Notes under the pieces: generated by a model
What the model was told of the DNA's origin: nothing
The model's database searches: none
What the model saw: the letters and a program-made list of their open reading frames with translations, nothing else
From: Mycolicibacterium rutilum
GTDB lineage: Bacteria; Actinomycetota; Actinomycetes; Mycobacteriales; Mycobacteriaceae
Direction: 5' to 3'
DNA length: 64,000 nucleotides
Assembly: GCF_900108565.1 (NCBI RefSeq)
Contig: NZ_LT629971.1
Span: 5,923,832 to 5,987,831 of the forward strand
Shown: positions 15,583-24,663 of the stretch, piece by piece
How positions within the stretch are numbered: the first letter of the stretch is position 1
How the letters are laid out: every line of letters starts with the position of its first letter
Program-made: the position numbers and the translations under genes

Positions 15583-17073
15583 ATGACCGCTTCGAAATTC
15601 GGTTCCACCACCGGTACGGGCGCACCCGCCGCCAGCGACCGCAACACGCTCAGCGTCGGGCCCAACGGCGCCCTGCTGCTGCACGACGTGCACTTCCTCG
15701 AGCAGATGGCGCACTTCAACCGCGAGCGGGTCCCTGAACGCAACCCGCACGCCAAGGGCTCCGGCGCGTTCGGCGTGTTCACCGCCACCGAGGACGTTTC
15801 CCAGTTCACCAAGGCCGCACTGTTCCAGAAGGGCGCCAAAACCGATCTGCTGGTGAGGTTTTCGACTGTGGCCGGTGAGCAGGGCAGCCCCGACACCTGG
15901 CGCGACGTGCGGGGTTATGCGATGAAGTTCTACACCTCCGAGGGCAACTACGACCTCGTCGGCAACAACACGCCGATCTTCTTCGTGCGCGACCCGATGA
16001 AGTTCCCGCACTTCATCCGCAGCCAGAAGCGCCTGCCCGACTCCGGTCTGCGCTCGGCGCAGATGCAGTGGGACTTCTGGACGCAGAACCCGGAATCGGC
16101 GCATCAGGTCACCTATCTGATGGGTGAGCGGGGGCTGCCGCGCACCTGGCGACACATGAACGGGTACGGCTCACACACCTACATGTGGGTGAACGCGGCC
16201 GGCGAGAAGTTCTGGGTGAAGTACCACTTTCACACCGACCAGGGCCTGGAGTTCCTGACCAACGACGAGGCCGCCGCGCTGGCCGGCGAGGACGCCGACT
16301 TCCACCGCAAGGACCTGTTCGACGCGATCGCCCGCGGCGAGTACCCGAGCTGGCGGCTCTCGGTACAGGTGATGCCGTACGCCGACGCCGCCGACTACCG
16401 GTTCAACCCGTTTGACCTGACCAAGGTGTGGCCGCACGCGGACTACCCGCTGATCCCGGTCGGCACCTACACGCTCAACCGCAACCCGGAGAATTTCTTC
16501 GCCCAGATCGAACAGGCCGCGTTCTCGCCGGGCAACACCGTGCCGGGCATTGGGCTGTCACCGGACAAGATGCTGCTCGGCCGGGCGTTCGCCTACAACG
16601 ACGCCCAGCGCAACCGGATCGGCACCAACTTCCACCAACTCCCGGTGAACCAACCGCAGAACGGCGTGCCGGTGAACACTTACATGTTCGACGGCCAGAT
16701 GGCCTATCACCATTCCGGGTCCGCGCCGGTCTACGCGCCCAACAGCGGCGGGCGGCCGTGGTCGGACACCACCGGACCGGTCGAGGACGGTTGGCAGGCC
16801 GACGGCGAGCTGCTGCGCGCTGCGTACGCCCTGCACGCCGAGGACGACGACTTCGGTCAGCCCGGCACGCTGGTGCGCACGGTGTGGAACGACGAACAAC
16901 GCGGCGCGGCCGTCGACACGATCGCCGGCAGCCTCAGCGGGGTGAGCGGTGAGGTGCTCGACCGGGCTCTCGAGTACTGGCGCAACGTCGACGACGACCT
17001 CGGCGCCCGCATCGAGAAGGTGGTCCGCCAGGACACGGCACCCGAACCCGTCCAGGGCATGGGCGAGGGATGA
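15583..17073 (+). CDS. katA: Monofunctional haem catalase
   Basis: Clade-type haem catalase of 496 residues degrading H2O2. The catalytic H56 lies in ERVPERNPHAKG, N129 in GNNTPIFFVRD, and the proximal haem ligand Y338 in GRAFAYNDAQRNR. The full core beta-barrel is present and length is typical of small-subunit catalases. It follows the Fur-type gene by 12 bases in one transcript. It is distinct from the Mn-catalase gene about 9 kb away, so the window carries two unrelated catalases under different control. Confidence 0.95.
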   Translation: MTASKFGSTTGTGAPAASDRNTLSVGPNGALLLHDVHFLEQMAHFNRERVPERNPHAKGSGAFGVFTATEDVSQFTKAALFQKGAKTDLLVRFSTVAGEQGSPDTWRDVRGYAMKFYTSEGNYDLVGNNTPIFFVRDPMKFPHFIRSQKRLPDSGLRSAQMQWDFWTQNPESAHQVTYLMGERGLPRTWRHMNGYGSHTYMWVNAAGEKFWVKYHFHTDQGLEFLTNDEAAALAGEDADFHRKDLFDAIARGEYPSWRLSVQVMPYADAADYRFNPFDLTKVWPHADYPLIPVGTYTLNRNPENFFAQIEQAAFSPGNTVPGIGLSPDKMLLGRAFAYNDAQRNRIGTNFHQLPVNQPQNGVPVNTYMFDGQMAYHHSGSAPVYAPNSGGRPWSDTTGPVEDGWQADGELLRAAYALHAEDDDFGQPGTLVRTVWNDEQRGAAVDTIAGSLSGVSGEVLDRALEYWRNVDDDLGARIEKVVRQDTAPEPVQGMGEG

Positions 17074-17094
17074 ATCGACGAGGTCGCGGGCGGC

Positions 17095-17892
17095 CTACCG
17101 GGTGAGGATCCGCGGCCCGTCCTCGGTGACGGCCACGGTGTGCTCCCAGTGCGCCGCCCGTGACCCGTCCGCGGTGACGACCGTCCACTCGTCCTCGAGC
17201 ACCACGGTTTTCGTGGTGCCCAGCGTCAGCATCGGTTCGATGGCCAGTACCGAACCGACCTCCAGATACGGGCCGCGGCCCGGGGCGCCTTCATTGGGCA
17301 GGAACGGGTCCATGTGCATCTGCCTGCCGATGCCGTGCCCGCCGTAGCCGTCGACGATGCCGAACTTGCGGTCGAATTGCCGTTCGGCCGCGCGGGTAGC
17401 GGTCTCGATGGCGTGCGAGACGTCGGTGAGCCGGTTGCCCGGGACCATCGCGGCGGCACCGGCCTCCATCGCCTGCCTGGTCGCCGCCGACAGCGCCTCG
17501 TCGACGGGGATCAGCTGTCCCACGCCGAAGGTGATGGCCGAGTCGCCGTGCCAGCCGTCGACGATCGCGCCGCAGTCGATGGAGACCAGGTCACCGGCGG
17601 CCAGCACCTCCGTCGCCGACGGGATGCCGTGCACCACACGGTCGTTGACCGAAGAACAGATGCTGGCGGGGTACCCGTGGTAGCCGAGGAATGACGGTAC
17701 CCCGCCGCCGTCGCGGATCACCGACTCGGCGATCTCGTCGAGGGCCAGGGTGGACACGCCGGGCGTCGCGGCCTGGCGCACCGCGGCCAGTGCGGACGCC
17801 ACCAGCGCACCCGCGACCGCCATCGCGTCGAGCTCACCGGCGGTGCGCTGCGGCACCACCTTGCGACCACGCAGACCGGGCAGACCGATCAT
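17095..17892 (-). CDS. mapA: Methionine aminopeptidase, type I
   Basis: Removes initiator Met from nascent proteins. 265 residues with the five metal ligands: two Asp in SIDCGAIVDGWHGDSA, His in GYGGHGIGRQMH, Glu in AIEPML and Glu in HWEHTVAVTEDG. His in LGYHGYPASICSSVND matches the substrate-binding His. The ATG at 17892 is 3 bases from the adk stop; secY-adk-mapA form one operon, as in M. tuberculosis. Confidence 0.94.
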   Translation of the reverse strand: MIGLPGLRGRKVVPQRTAGELDAMAVAGALVASALAAVRQAATPGVSTLALDEIAESVIRDGGGVPSFLGYHGYPASICSSVNDRVVHGIPSATEVLAAGDLVSIDCGAIVDGWHGDSAITFGVGQLIPVDEALSAATRQAMEAGAAAMVPGNRLTDVSHAIETATRAAERQFDRKFGIVDGYGGHGIGRQMHMDPFLPNEGAPGRGPYLEVGSVLAIEPMLTLGTTKTVVLEDEWTVVTADGSRAAHWEHTVAVTEDGPRILTR

Positions 17893-17895
17893 GAA

Positions 17896-18444
17896 TTACT
17901 TGCCGAGCGCCTGCAGCGCGCGCGCGAACACCTCGTCCAGGGTGCCCACCGCGTCGACCTGCTGCAGGTTGTTGTGGCTGTAGTACTCGAGCAGCGGATA
18001 GGTCTCGTCGCGGTAGACCTGCATCCGGTTGCGGATCACGTCTTCGGTGTCGTCCTCACGGCCGCGGGCCTTGAGCCGCTTGAACAGCTCATCCTCGGAG
18101 ACCTTGAACTCCAGCACCGCGTCGAGCTTGGTGGCGTGCTGCTTGAGCATCTCGTCGAGGGCCTTGGCCTGCTCTACCGAGCGGGGGTAGCCGTCGAGGA
18201 TGAAGCCGTCGGCGGCGTCGGCCTGGGCGATACGGTCTTCGACGAGCTTGTTGGTCAGCTCGGAGGGCACCAGGTCGCCGGCGTCGAGGTAGCGCTTGGC
18301 CTCCACCCCGAGCGGGGTGCCGTCGCCGATGTTCTGCCGGAACAGATCGCCGGTGGAGATCTGCGGGATCCCGAGCTTCTCGGAGAGCTTCTGGGCCTGT
18401 GTGCCCTTACCGGCGCCGGGGGGTCCGAGCAGAACGAGTCTCAC
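17896..18444 (-). CDS. adk: Adenylate kinase
   Basis: ATP + AMP = 2 ADP, cytosolic, 182 residues including a GTG start overlapping the secY stop (GTGA). P-loop GPPGAGKGTQ (7-16), AMP-binding ISTGDLFRQN and GYPRSVEQAKAL, and LID-adjacent RGREDDTEDVIRNRM. The short LID without zinc cysteines is typical of the mycobacterial enzyme. Confidence 0.96.
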   Translation of the reverse strand: MRLVLLGPPGAGKGTQAQKLSEKLGIPQISTGDLFRQNIGDGTPLGVEAKRYLDAGDLVPSELTNKLVEDRIAQADAADGFILDGYPRSVEQAKALDEMLKQHATKLDAVLEFKVSEDELFKRLKARGREDDTEDVIRNRMQVYRDETYPLLEYYSHNNLQQVDAVGTLDEVFARALQALGK

Positions 18445-19781
18445 TTCAGGAATCCTTCGTAGTTGCGTTGCATCAGCTGGCTCTCGATCTGCTTGACCGT
18501 GTCCAGGCCGACACCGACCATGATCAGCACGCCGACGCCGCCGAACGGCAGGTTCTGCACCGGCCCGCCGCTGCCGACGGTGAGGAACAGGTTGGGCAGC
18601 ACCGCGATGACACCGAGGTAGATCGAGCCCGGCAGGGTGATGCGGCTCAACACGTAGCGCAGATAGTCGGCGGTCGGCTTACCCGGACGGATACCGGGGA
18701 TGAAGCCACCGAACTTCTTCATCTCGTCGGCGCGTTCGTCGGGGTTGAAGGTGATCGACACATAGAAGTACGTGAAGAACACGATCAGGCCGAAGTACAC
18801 CCCGATGTAGACCGGGCTGCTCGGGTCCGTCAGATACTCCGCGACGAAGCGGGTCCACCAGTTCGTCTCGCCGGGGTTCGAGCTCCCACTCTGGATCAGC
18901 TGCGTGATCAGGTGCGGGATGTAGATCAGCGACGACGCGAAGATCACCGGGATGACGCCGGCCTGGTTCACCTTCAGCGGCAGATACGTCGACGTGCCGC
19001 CGTACATCTTGCGGCCGACCATGCGTTTGGCGTACTGCACCGGGATGCGGCGCTGGCCCTGCTCGACGAACACCACGCCGACGATGATCGCCAGGGCGCC
19101 GGCGCAGACCAGCGCGAACACCAGCCCGCCGCGGCTGTCGAGGATCGCCTGCCCCTCACCGGGCATCGCCGAGGCGATGCTGGCGAAGATGATCAGCGAC
19201 ATGCCGTTGCCGATGCCGCGCTCGGTGACCAGCTCGCCCATCCACATCACCAGCGCCGCGCCGGCGGTCATCACGAGCACCATCACGACCAGGGTGAAGA
19301 TGTTCAGCCCGGCGTCCTGGCCCTGGATGATCTCGAGCGAGCAGCCCTGCAGCAACCCACCGTTGGCGGCCAGCGCCACGATGCTGGTGCTCTGCAGGAT
19401 GGCCAGCGCGATCGCCAGATAACGCGTGTACTGCGTCATCTTGGCCTGACCGGCCTGCCCCTCCTTGCGCAGCTGCTCGAAGCGCGGGATCACCACGGTC
19501 AGCAGCTGCACGATGATGCTCGCGGTGATGTAGGGCATCACGCCCACCGCGAAGATCGACAGCTGCAGCAGCGCCCCGCCGGAGAACAGGTTGATCAGCG
19601 AGTAGAGCTGTCCTGATTCACCGCCGGTGACCTCGGCGATGCACTCCTGCACGTTCGGGTAGTTGACCCCCGGTGACGGGATCGAGGCCCCGGCCCGATA
19701 AAGGATCACGATCCCCAACGTGAACAGGATCTTCTTTCTCAGGTCGACAGTCCTGAGTGAAGAGATGAAAGCCGAGAGCAC
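18441..19781 (-). CDS. secY: Preprotein translocase channel SecY
   Basis: Central channel of the Sec translocase, 446 residues, ten predicted membrane helices. Signatures include IPSPGVNY at the plug side, GGALLQLSIFAVGVMPYITASI, and the cytoplasmic loop around VEQGQRRIPVQYAKR. GTG start with AGGAGG 7 bases upstream. The spc operon ends at rplO, and secY is displaced about 6 kb from it, heading its own secY-adk-mapA unit as in other mycobacteria. Confidence 0.97.
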   Translation of the reverse strand: MLSAFISSLRTVDLRKKILFTLGIVILYRAGASIPSPGVNYPNVQECIAEVTGGESGQLYSLINLFSGGALLQLSIFAVGVMPYITASIIVQLLTVVIPRFEQLRKEGQAGQAKMTQYTRYLAIALAILQSTSIVALAANGGLLQGCSLEIIQGQDAGLNIFTLVVMVLVMTAGAALVMWMGELVTERGIGNGMSLIIFASIASAMPGEGQAILDSRGGLVFALVCAGALAIIVGVVFVEQGQRRIPVQYAKRMVGRKMYGGTSTYLPLKVNQAGVIPVIFASSLIYIPHLITQLIQSGSSNPGETNWWTRFVAEYLTDPSSPVYIGVYFGLIVFFTYFYVSITFNPDERADEMKKFGGFIPGIRPGKPTADYLRYVLSRITLPGSIYLGVIAVLPNLFLTVGSGGPVQNLPFGGVGVLIMVGVGLDTVKQIESQLMQRNYEGFLK

Positions 19782-20047
19782 TCTTCCTCCTGCGCAGCCG
19801 GGGTGTCGATCGCGGCGTGCGAATGGGGCTGGATTCGACCAGCGTCGTGGTTAAGTCGTGTGCGGACCCCCGTCAAGCGCGCAGCCTGCAGAGTTACCCG
19901 CCAAACAGTCTACGAGAGTAACAGTTGGGGCCCAGTAGCTCCGCATCCCGCCAAATGCTCCGCGCTCACAGGGCCTTCCCAGCACGGGAACATACCGTGG
20001 CACCCATCTCGTTATATGCCCTAAGTAATGATGGACAGGAGCTGGGA

Positions 20048-20983
20048 ATGGCACGCACGGACAACGACACCTGGGACCTCGCCTCGAGCGTGGGAGCCAC
20101 GGCGACCATGGTCGCGGCGGCTCGCGCGGTCGCAAGCATCGGCGAGGACGCCCTGATCTCCGATCCCTACGCCGAGCCGCTGGTGCGCGCGGTCGGGGTG
20201 GACTTCTTCACCCGGCTGGCGTCCGGGGAGCTCAAGATCGAGGACCTCGACACCGATAACGCATCGATGGGCATGGCCCGGATGACCGACAACATGGCCG
20301 TGCGGACGCGGTTCTTCGACGAGTTCTTCACCGAGGCCGGCCGCGCGGGCATCCGCCAGGCCGTGATCCTCGCGTCAGGCCTCGACGCCCGCGCGTACCG
20401 GCTGTCCTGGCCGGCCGGGACGACCGTCTACGAGATCGACCAGCCCGAGGTGATCGAGTTCAAGACGACGACGCTGGCCGGGCTGGGCGCCAAGCCGACC
20501 GCCGAACTGCGCACCGTCGCGATCGACCTGCGCTACGACTGGCCCGCGGCGTTGACGGCAGCGGGCTTCGACCCGGCTCAGCCGACGGCGTGGAGCGCCG
20601 AGGGACTGCTCGGCTACCTGCCGCCGGACGCGCAGGACAAGCTGCTCGACACCATCTCCCAGCTGAGTGCACCGGGCAGCCGGGTCGCCGTCGAGAGCGG
20701 GCCGACCGCGATCGACGAGGCCGATCGCGACAAAGCCATCGCCCGGATGCAGGAGGCCTCGCAGCGGTGGCGCGAGCACGGCTTCGATCTCGACTTCGCC
20801 GAGCTGGTTTATCTCGGCGAGCGCAACGAGGCGGGTACCTACCTCGAAGACCGCGGCTGGCAGCTCACCCGGCGCACCGTGCAGGAGTTGCTGGTCGCCA
20901 ACGGCCGGCCGCCGCTGCCCGAGGACGACGAGCTCGGCAACTTCGCCGAGCTCCAGTACGTCACCGGGATACTCGGGTCATGA
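20048..20983 (+). CDS. Class I SAM-dependent methyltransferase, paralog 1 of 3
   Basis: 311-residue member of the mycobacterial putative O-methyltransferase family (TIGR00027 type; M. tuberculosis Rv0725c, Rv0726c and Rv0731c are nearby relatives). It opens with ARTDNDTWDLASSVGATATM. The SAM site includes AVILASGLDARAYRLSWP and TVYEIDQPEVIEFK, and WSAEGLLGYLPPDAQD follows. Substrate is unknown for the family. AGGAGCTGGGA precedes the ATG. Its stop overlaps the next methyltransferase start (ATGA), and it is divergent from secY. Confidence 0.9.
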   Translation: MARTDNDTWDLASSVGATATMVAAARAVASIGEDALISDPYAEPLVRAVGVDFFTRLASGELKIEDLDTDNASMGMARMTDNMAVRTRFFDEFFTEAGRAGIRQAVILASGLDARAYRLSWPAGTTVYEIDQPEVIEFKTTTLAGLGAKPTAELRTVAIDLRYDWPAALTAAGFDPAQPTAWSAEGLLGYLPPDAQDKLLDTISQLSAPGSRVAVESGPTAIDEADRDKAIARMQEASQRWREHGFDLDFAELVYLGERNEAGTYLEDRGWQLTRRTVQELLVANGRPPLPEDDELGNFAELQYVTGILGS

Positions 20984-21903
20984 CCCGCACGGACTCGGAC
21001 AGCTGGGACCCGGCCACCAGCGTGGGCTCCACGGCGACGATGGTCGCCGCGGCCCGCGCGCTGGCCAGCCGCGAGCCGGACCCGCTGTTCGACGACCCGT
21101 TCGCCGCTCCCCTGGTGCGCGCGGTCGGCGTGGAGTTCTTCACGCGTCTGGTGGACGGCGACGTCGAGATCAAGGACATCGACGGCGCGGGGGCCGACTT
21201 CATGGCCGAGCTGATCGCGGTGCGGACCCGGTTCTTCGACGACTTCTTCATGGCGGCGGCGGCGGCCGGTGTGCGGCAGGCGGTGATCTTGGCGTCCGGG
21301 CTCGACTCCCGCTCGTACCGGCTGCCGTGGCCGGACGGCACCATCGTCTACGAGATCGACCAGCCGCAGGTCATCGAGTTCAAGACCACGACGATGTCGT
21401 CGCTGGGCGCCGCGCCGGTCGCCGAGCTGCGCACGGTCGGTGTCGACCTGCGGGACGACTGGCCGAAAGCGTTGCGCGACAGCGGTTTAGACCCGACGCA
21501 GCCGACGGCGTGGAGTGTCGAGGGGTTGTTGATCTACCTGCCGCCCGATGCGCAGGACCGGCTGTTCGACGACATCACCGCACTCAGCGCCGCGGGCAGC
21601 AGGGTCGCGACCGAATACCACCCGGACGCGGCCGCCACCATCGGCCAGCGCAGCAAGGCGATCAGCCGGCAACTCGGCGACGATGGCGCCCACGTCGACA
21701 TCGCCGACCTGTTCTACCCCGGCGAGCGCCACCACGTCGCCGACTATCTGGAAGAGCGGGGGTGGCAGGTGTCGACCAGGAAGCGGCCCGAGCTGTACAC
21801 CCAGTACGCGCGCGAGTTCCCCGACAGCGATCTGCTTGCCCCCATGCGTGATTCCCTCGCGATCATCGCGACCCGACAGGAGGATCAGGATGGCCCGCAC
21901 TGA
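20980..21903 (+). CDS. Class I SAM-dependent methyltransferase, paralog 2 of 3
   Basis: 307 residues, closely similar along its whole length to its two neighbours: DSDSWDPATSVGSTATM at the N-terminus, AVILASGLDSRSYRLPWP and YEIDQPQVIEFK at the SAM site, and WSVEGLLIYLPPDAQD. ATG overlaps the upstream stop by 4 bases. It ends with a short extra tail, ATRQEDQDGPH, that overlaps the next gene's start by 14 bases. Confidence 0.9.
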   Translation: MTRTDSDSWDPATSVGSTATMVAAARALASREPDPLFDDPFAAPLVRAVGVEFFTRLVDGDVEIKDIDGAGADFMAELIAVRTRFFDDFFMAAAAAGVRQAVILASGLDSRSYRLPWPDGTIVYEIDQPQVIEFKTTTMSSLGAAPVAELRTVGVDLRDDWPKALRDSGLDPTQPTAWSVEGLLIYLPPDAQDRLFDDITALSAAGSRVATEYHPDAAATIGQRSKAISRQLGDDGAHVDIADLFYPGERHHVADYLEERGWQVSTRKRPELYTQYAREFPDSDLLAPMRDSLAIIATRQEDQDGPH

Positions 21904-22789
21904 CAACGACACCTGGGATCTGGCCTCCAGTGTCGGATCGACCGCGACCATGGTCGCCGCGCAGCGTGTGCTCAGTACGCGCGAAGGGCTGATCGACGAC
22001 CCGTACGCCGAACCGTTGGTACGGGCGGTCGGACTGGATTTCTTCGTCCGCGCACTCGACGGCGAGGTGAACCTCGACGACATCGACCCGCGCTTCAACA
22101 CCCGCCGCGCGGCCGAGGGCATGGCGGTGCGCACGCGCCACTTCGACGGCTTGTTCGCCGACGCCGCGCGCGACGGTGTACGGCAGGCGGTGATCCTGGC
22201 GTCCGGCCTCGACGCGCGCGCGTACCGGTTGCCGTGGCCTGCCGGGACGACGGTGTTCGAACTGGACCAGCCGGAGGTCATCGCGTTCAAGACCCAGACG
22301 CTGGCCCAGTTGGGCGCCGAGCCGACGGCGGACCGTCGCGCGCTGGCGGTCGACCTGCGCGACGACTGGCCGAAGGTGCTGCTGGACAGCGGGTTCGACC
22401 CAACCCAGCCCACCGCCTGGATCGCCGAGGGGCTGCTGATCTATCTGCCGCCGGAGGCGCAGGACCTGTTGTTCGATCGGATCGACGAGCTCAGCGCGGC
22501 GGGCAGCCGGGTGGCCTGCGAGCACATCCCCGACGTCAGCATGTTCGCCGACGAGCGGTCGCAGGAGATCGCCGCACGGCTGAAGGCCTACGGCCACGAC
22601 ATCGAGATGGGTGAGCTGATCTACCACGGCGAGCGCAACGACGTCGTCGACTATCTGAGCGCGCGCGGTTGGGACGTCACGACGCAGAAGATGCCGGACG
22701 CCTACGCCGCCAACGGTTTCACGTTCGACGAGAGCACCACGATCGGCTTGTTCAGCGACATGTCCTACCTGTCGGCGGTGAAGCGCTAG
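21890..22789 (+). CDS. Class I SAM-dependent methyltransferase, paralog 3 of 3
   Basis: 299 residues: ARTDNDTWDLASSVGSTATM, AVILASGLDARAYRLPWP, FELDQPEVIAFK and WIAEGLLIYLPPEAQD. AGGAGG lies 7 bases before the ATG at 21890, inside the end of paralog 2. The stop overlaps by 3 bases the stop of the convergent sppA gene. The three genes form a translationally coupled array that arose by tandem duplication. Confidence 0.9.
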   Translation: MARTDNDTWDLASSVGSTATMVAAQRVLSTREGLIDDPYAEPLVRAVGLDFFVRALDGEVNLDDIDPRFNTRRAAEGMAVRTRHFDGLFADAARDGVRQAVILASGLDARAYRLPWPAGTTVFELDQPEVIAFKTQTLAQLGAEPTADRRALAVDLRDDWPKVLLDSGFDPTQPTAWIAEGLLIYLPPEAQDLLFDRIDELSAAGSRVACEHIPDVSMFADERSQEIAARLKAYGHDIEMGELIYHGERNDVVDYLSARGWDVTTQKMPDAYAANGFTFDESTTIGLFSDMSYLSAVKR

Positions 22790-24582
22790 AAGCGGTAGTC
22801 CCCCAGCCACAGTGCGCTCACCCCGGTGAGCGACCGCTCGGCGTGGCCGACCATCTGCGCGATCGACCGGCCGAACAGCGCGCCGAGCGCATCCGGCAGC
22901 GACGCGGCCGCCGGCTGCGACGACGGCTTGGGCCGCAACCGGTCCATCAAGGACGACCCCGGATAGTTCACGATGCGGACCTCGGCGTCGGGCTCCAGAC
23001 CGGACAGCACCTTGGCCCGCGTCACCGCGGTGCGCAGACCACCGAGATGGTCGACGAGCCCACGCTCGCGGGCATCGGCGCCCGTCCACACCCGGCCGCG
23101 CGCGATGGCGTCGACGTCGGCGACGCTCATGTCGCGTCCCTCGGCCACCCGCTCGATGAAGTCGGTGTAGAACAGATCGGCCTCAGCTTCGACGTGCGCG
23201 TGCTGCTCGTCGGTGAACGGCGCGTTGGCCGACCAGGCGTCGGCGTTCGGGTTGGTGCGCACCGCGTCGGAGCCGACGCCCAACCGGTCCTTGAGCTCGC
23301 GGGCGACCAGCTTGCCCGTCACCACACCGATCGACCCGGTGATGGTGCCGGGATTGGCGACGATCTCGTCGGCGCTCATCGACACGTAGTAGCCACCCGA
23401 CGCGGCGACCGCGCCCATCGACGCGACCACCTTCTTGCCCTTGGCGCGGATCCGATTGACCTCGCGCCAAACGGTTTCCGATCCGGTGACCGATCCGCCG
23501 GGGCTGTCCACCCGCAACACGATCGCCGACACGTCGTCGTCGGCGGCCGCCTCACGCAGCGCCGCGGCGATGGTGTCACCGCCGGCACTCGAACTGCCCA
23601 GCGGCAGCGGCTGCGGCCCGCCCCGGCCGCTGACGATCGGACCGTGCAGCGTCACCACCGCGATCGTCGGCTTGCCCTTGCGTCCCGGCAGCGACGGCAT
23701 CGGCGGCGAAGGGCGGTCGGCGGCGGCCTTGGCGTACCGCGACAGGTACAGCCGGGGCGGCGCGTCGTCGGAGTCCGCGTCGAAGGTGTCGGACGTGCCG
23801 ACGGGGGCGCCCGCGAGTTCGGCGATCCGTGCGTACGCCTCGTCGCGGAAACCGATGCGGTCGATCAGGCGGCCGGCGACGGCGTCGTCGCGCAGCAGCG
23901 GCGCCTTGTCGGCGAGCGCGTCGACCTCCTCCGGCGCGATGTGCCGCGACTCGGCGACGGCCTCGAGCACCTGGGCGTGCAGGCTGGTGATCAACCGCTC
24001 GTCGGCCTCGCGGTGCGCGTCGGTGTAGCGGTCCTGGGTGAAAAGGTTTGCCGCCGACTTGTATTCGCCGCGCGCGATGAACTGCGCCTCGATGCCGGCC
24101 TTGTCCAGCGCGTCGCGCAGGAACAGCGCGTTGGTGGCGAACCCGATCAGCCCGACCGTGCCCGACGGTTGCATCCACACCTCACGGAACGCCGACGCCA
24201 GGTAGTACGACAGCGTGCCCGGGTAGGTCTCGGCCCATGCCAGCGACGGTTTGGCGTCGCTGAACGCCGCGATGGCCGACCGCAACTCCTGCACCGGACC
24301 GGCGGACGCGGCGGGGATCTGCACCTTCGCGATGAGCCCGGCGACCCTCGGGTCCTCGGCGGCCCGGTGGATCGCGGCGACGGCCTCACGCAGCAGCAGC
24401 GGACGGCCGGCGCCGGTCAGCAGCGCGAACGGGTCGAACCCACCGGTCTCGTTGGGCACCGCCTGCAGGTCGAGTTCGAGCACGCAGCCGTCGGGCACAC
24501 CGTGGTGCCGGGCGGTGTCGACGCGGCGCACCAGCGCGCGCAGGTCGTCGGGACCGGGGATGCCGGGCAGGAAAGCGAACAT
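22786..24582 (-). CDS. sppA: Signal peptide peptidase SppA, 67K type
   Basis: Serine/lysine protease of the ClpP-crotonase fold that clears signal peptides. The 598-residue two-domain (67K) form. The general-base Lys is in ARGEYKSAANLFTQD of the N-terminal half and the nucleophile Ser in GAVAASGGYYVSMSAD of the C-terminal half, followed by ANPGTITGSIGVV. No clear N-terminal membrane anchor is visible, unlike E. coli SppA. It lies near rplO as M. tuberculosis Rv0724 does. Confidence 0.92.
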   Translation of the reverse strand: MFAFLPGIPGPDDLRALVRRVDTARHHGVPDGCVLELDLQAVPNETGGFDPFALLTGAGRPLLLREAVAAIHRAAEDPRVAGLIAKVQIPAASAGPVQELRSAIAAFSDAKPSLAWAETYPGTLSYYLASAFREVWMQPSGTVGLIGFATNALFLRDALDKAGIEAQFIARGEYKSAANLFTQDRYTDAHREADERLITSLHAQVLEAVAESRHIAPEEVDALADKAPLLRDDAVAGRLIDRIGFRDEAYARIAELAGAPVGTSDTFDADSDDAPPRLYLSRYAKAAADRPSPPMPSLPGRKGKPTIAVVTLHGPIVSGRGGPQPLPLGSSSAGGDTIAAALREAAADDDVSAIVLRVDSPGGSVTGSETVWREVNRIRAKGKKVVASMGAVAASGGYYVSMSADEIVANPGTITGSIGVVTGKLVARELKDRLGVGSDAVRTNPNADAWSANAPFTDEQHAHVEAEADLFYTDFIERVAEGRDMSVADVDAIARGRVWTGADARERGLVDHLGGLRTAVTRAKVLSGLEPDAEVRIVNYPGSSLMDRLRPKPSSQPAAASLPDALGALFGRSIAQMVGHAERSLTGVSALWLGDYRF

Positions 24583-24663
24583 GCAGCGAGCCTACCGACG
24601 GTTCACACCGACTCCTCGGCGTCGGCGAGGACCGGGCACAGCGAACGCGCCTACGGTGGTCCG

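Noticed and set aside
22669..24660. Plus-strand frame preceding the LLM oxidoreductase as one 980-codon ORF
   Set aside because: Antisense to sppA; real protein begins at GTG 24664 where LLM homology starts.
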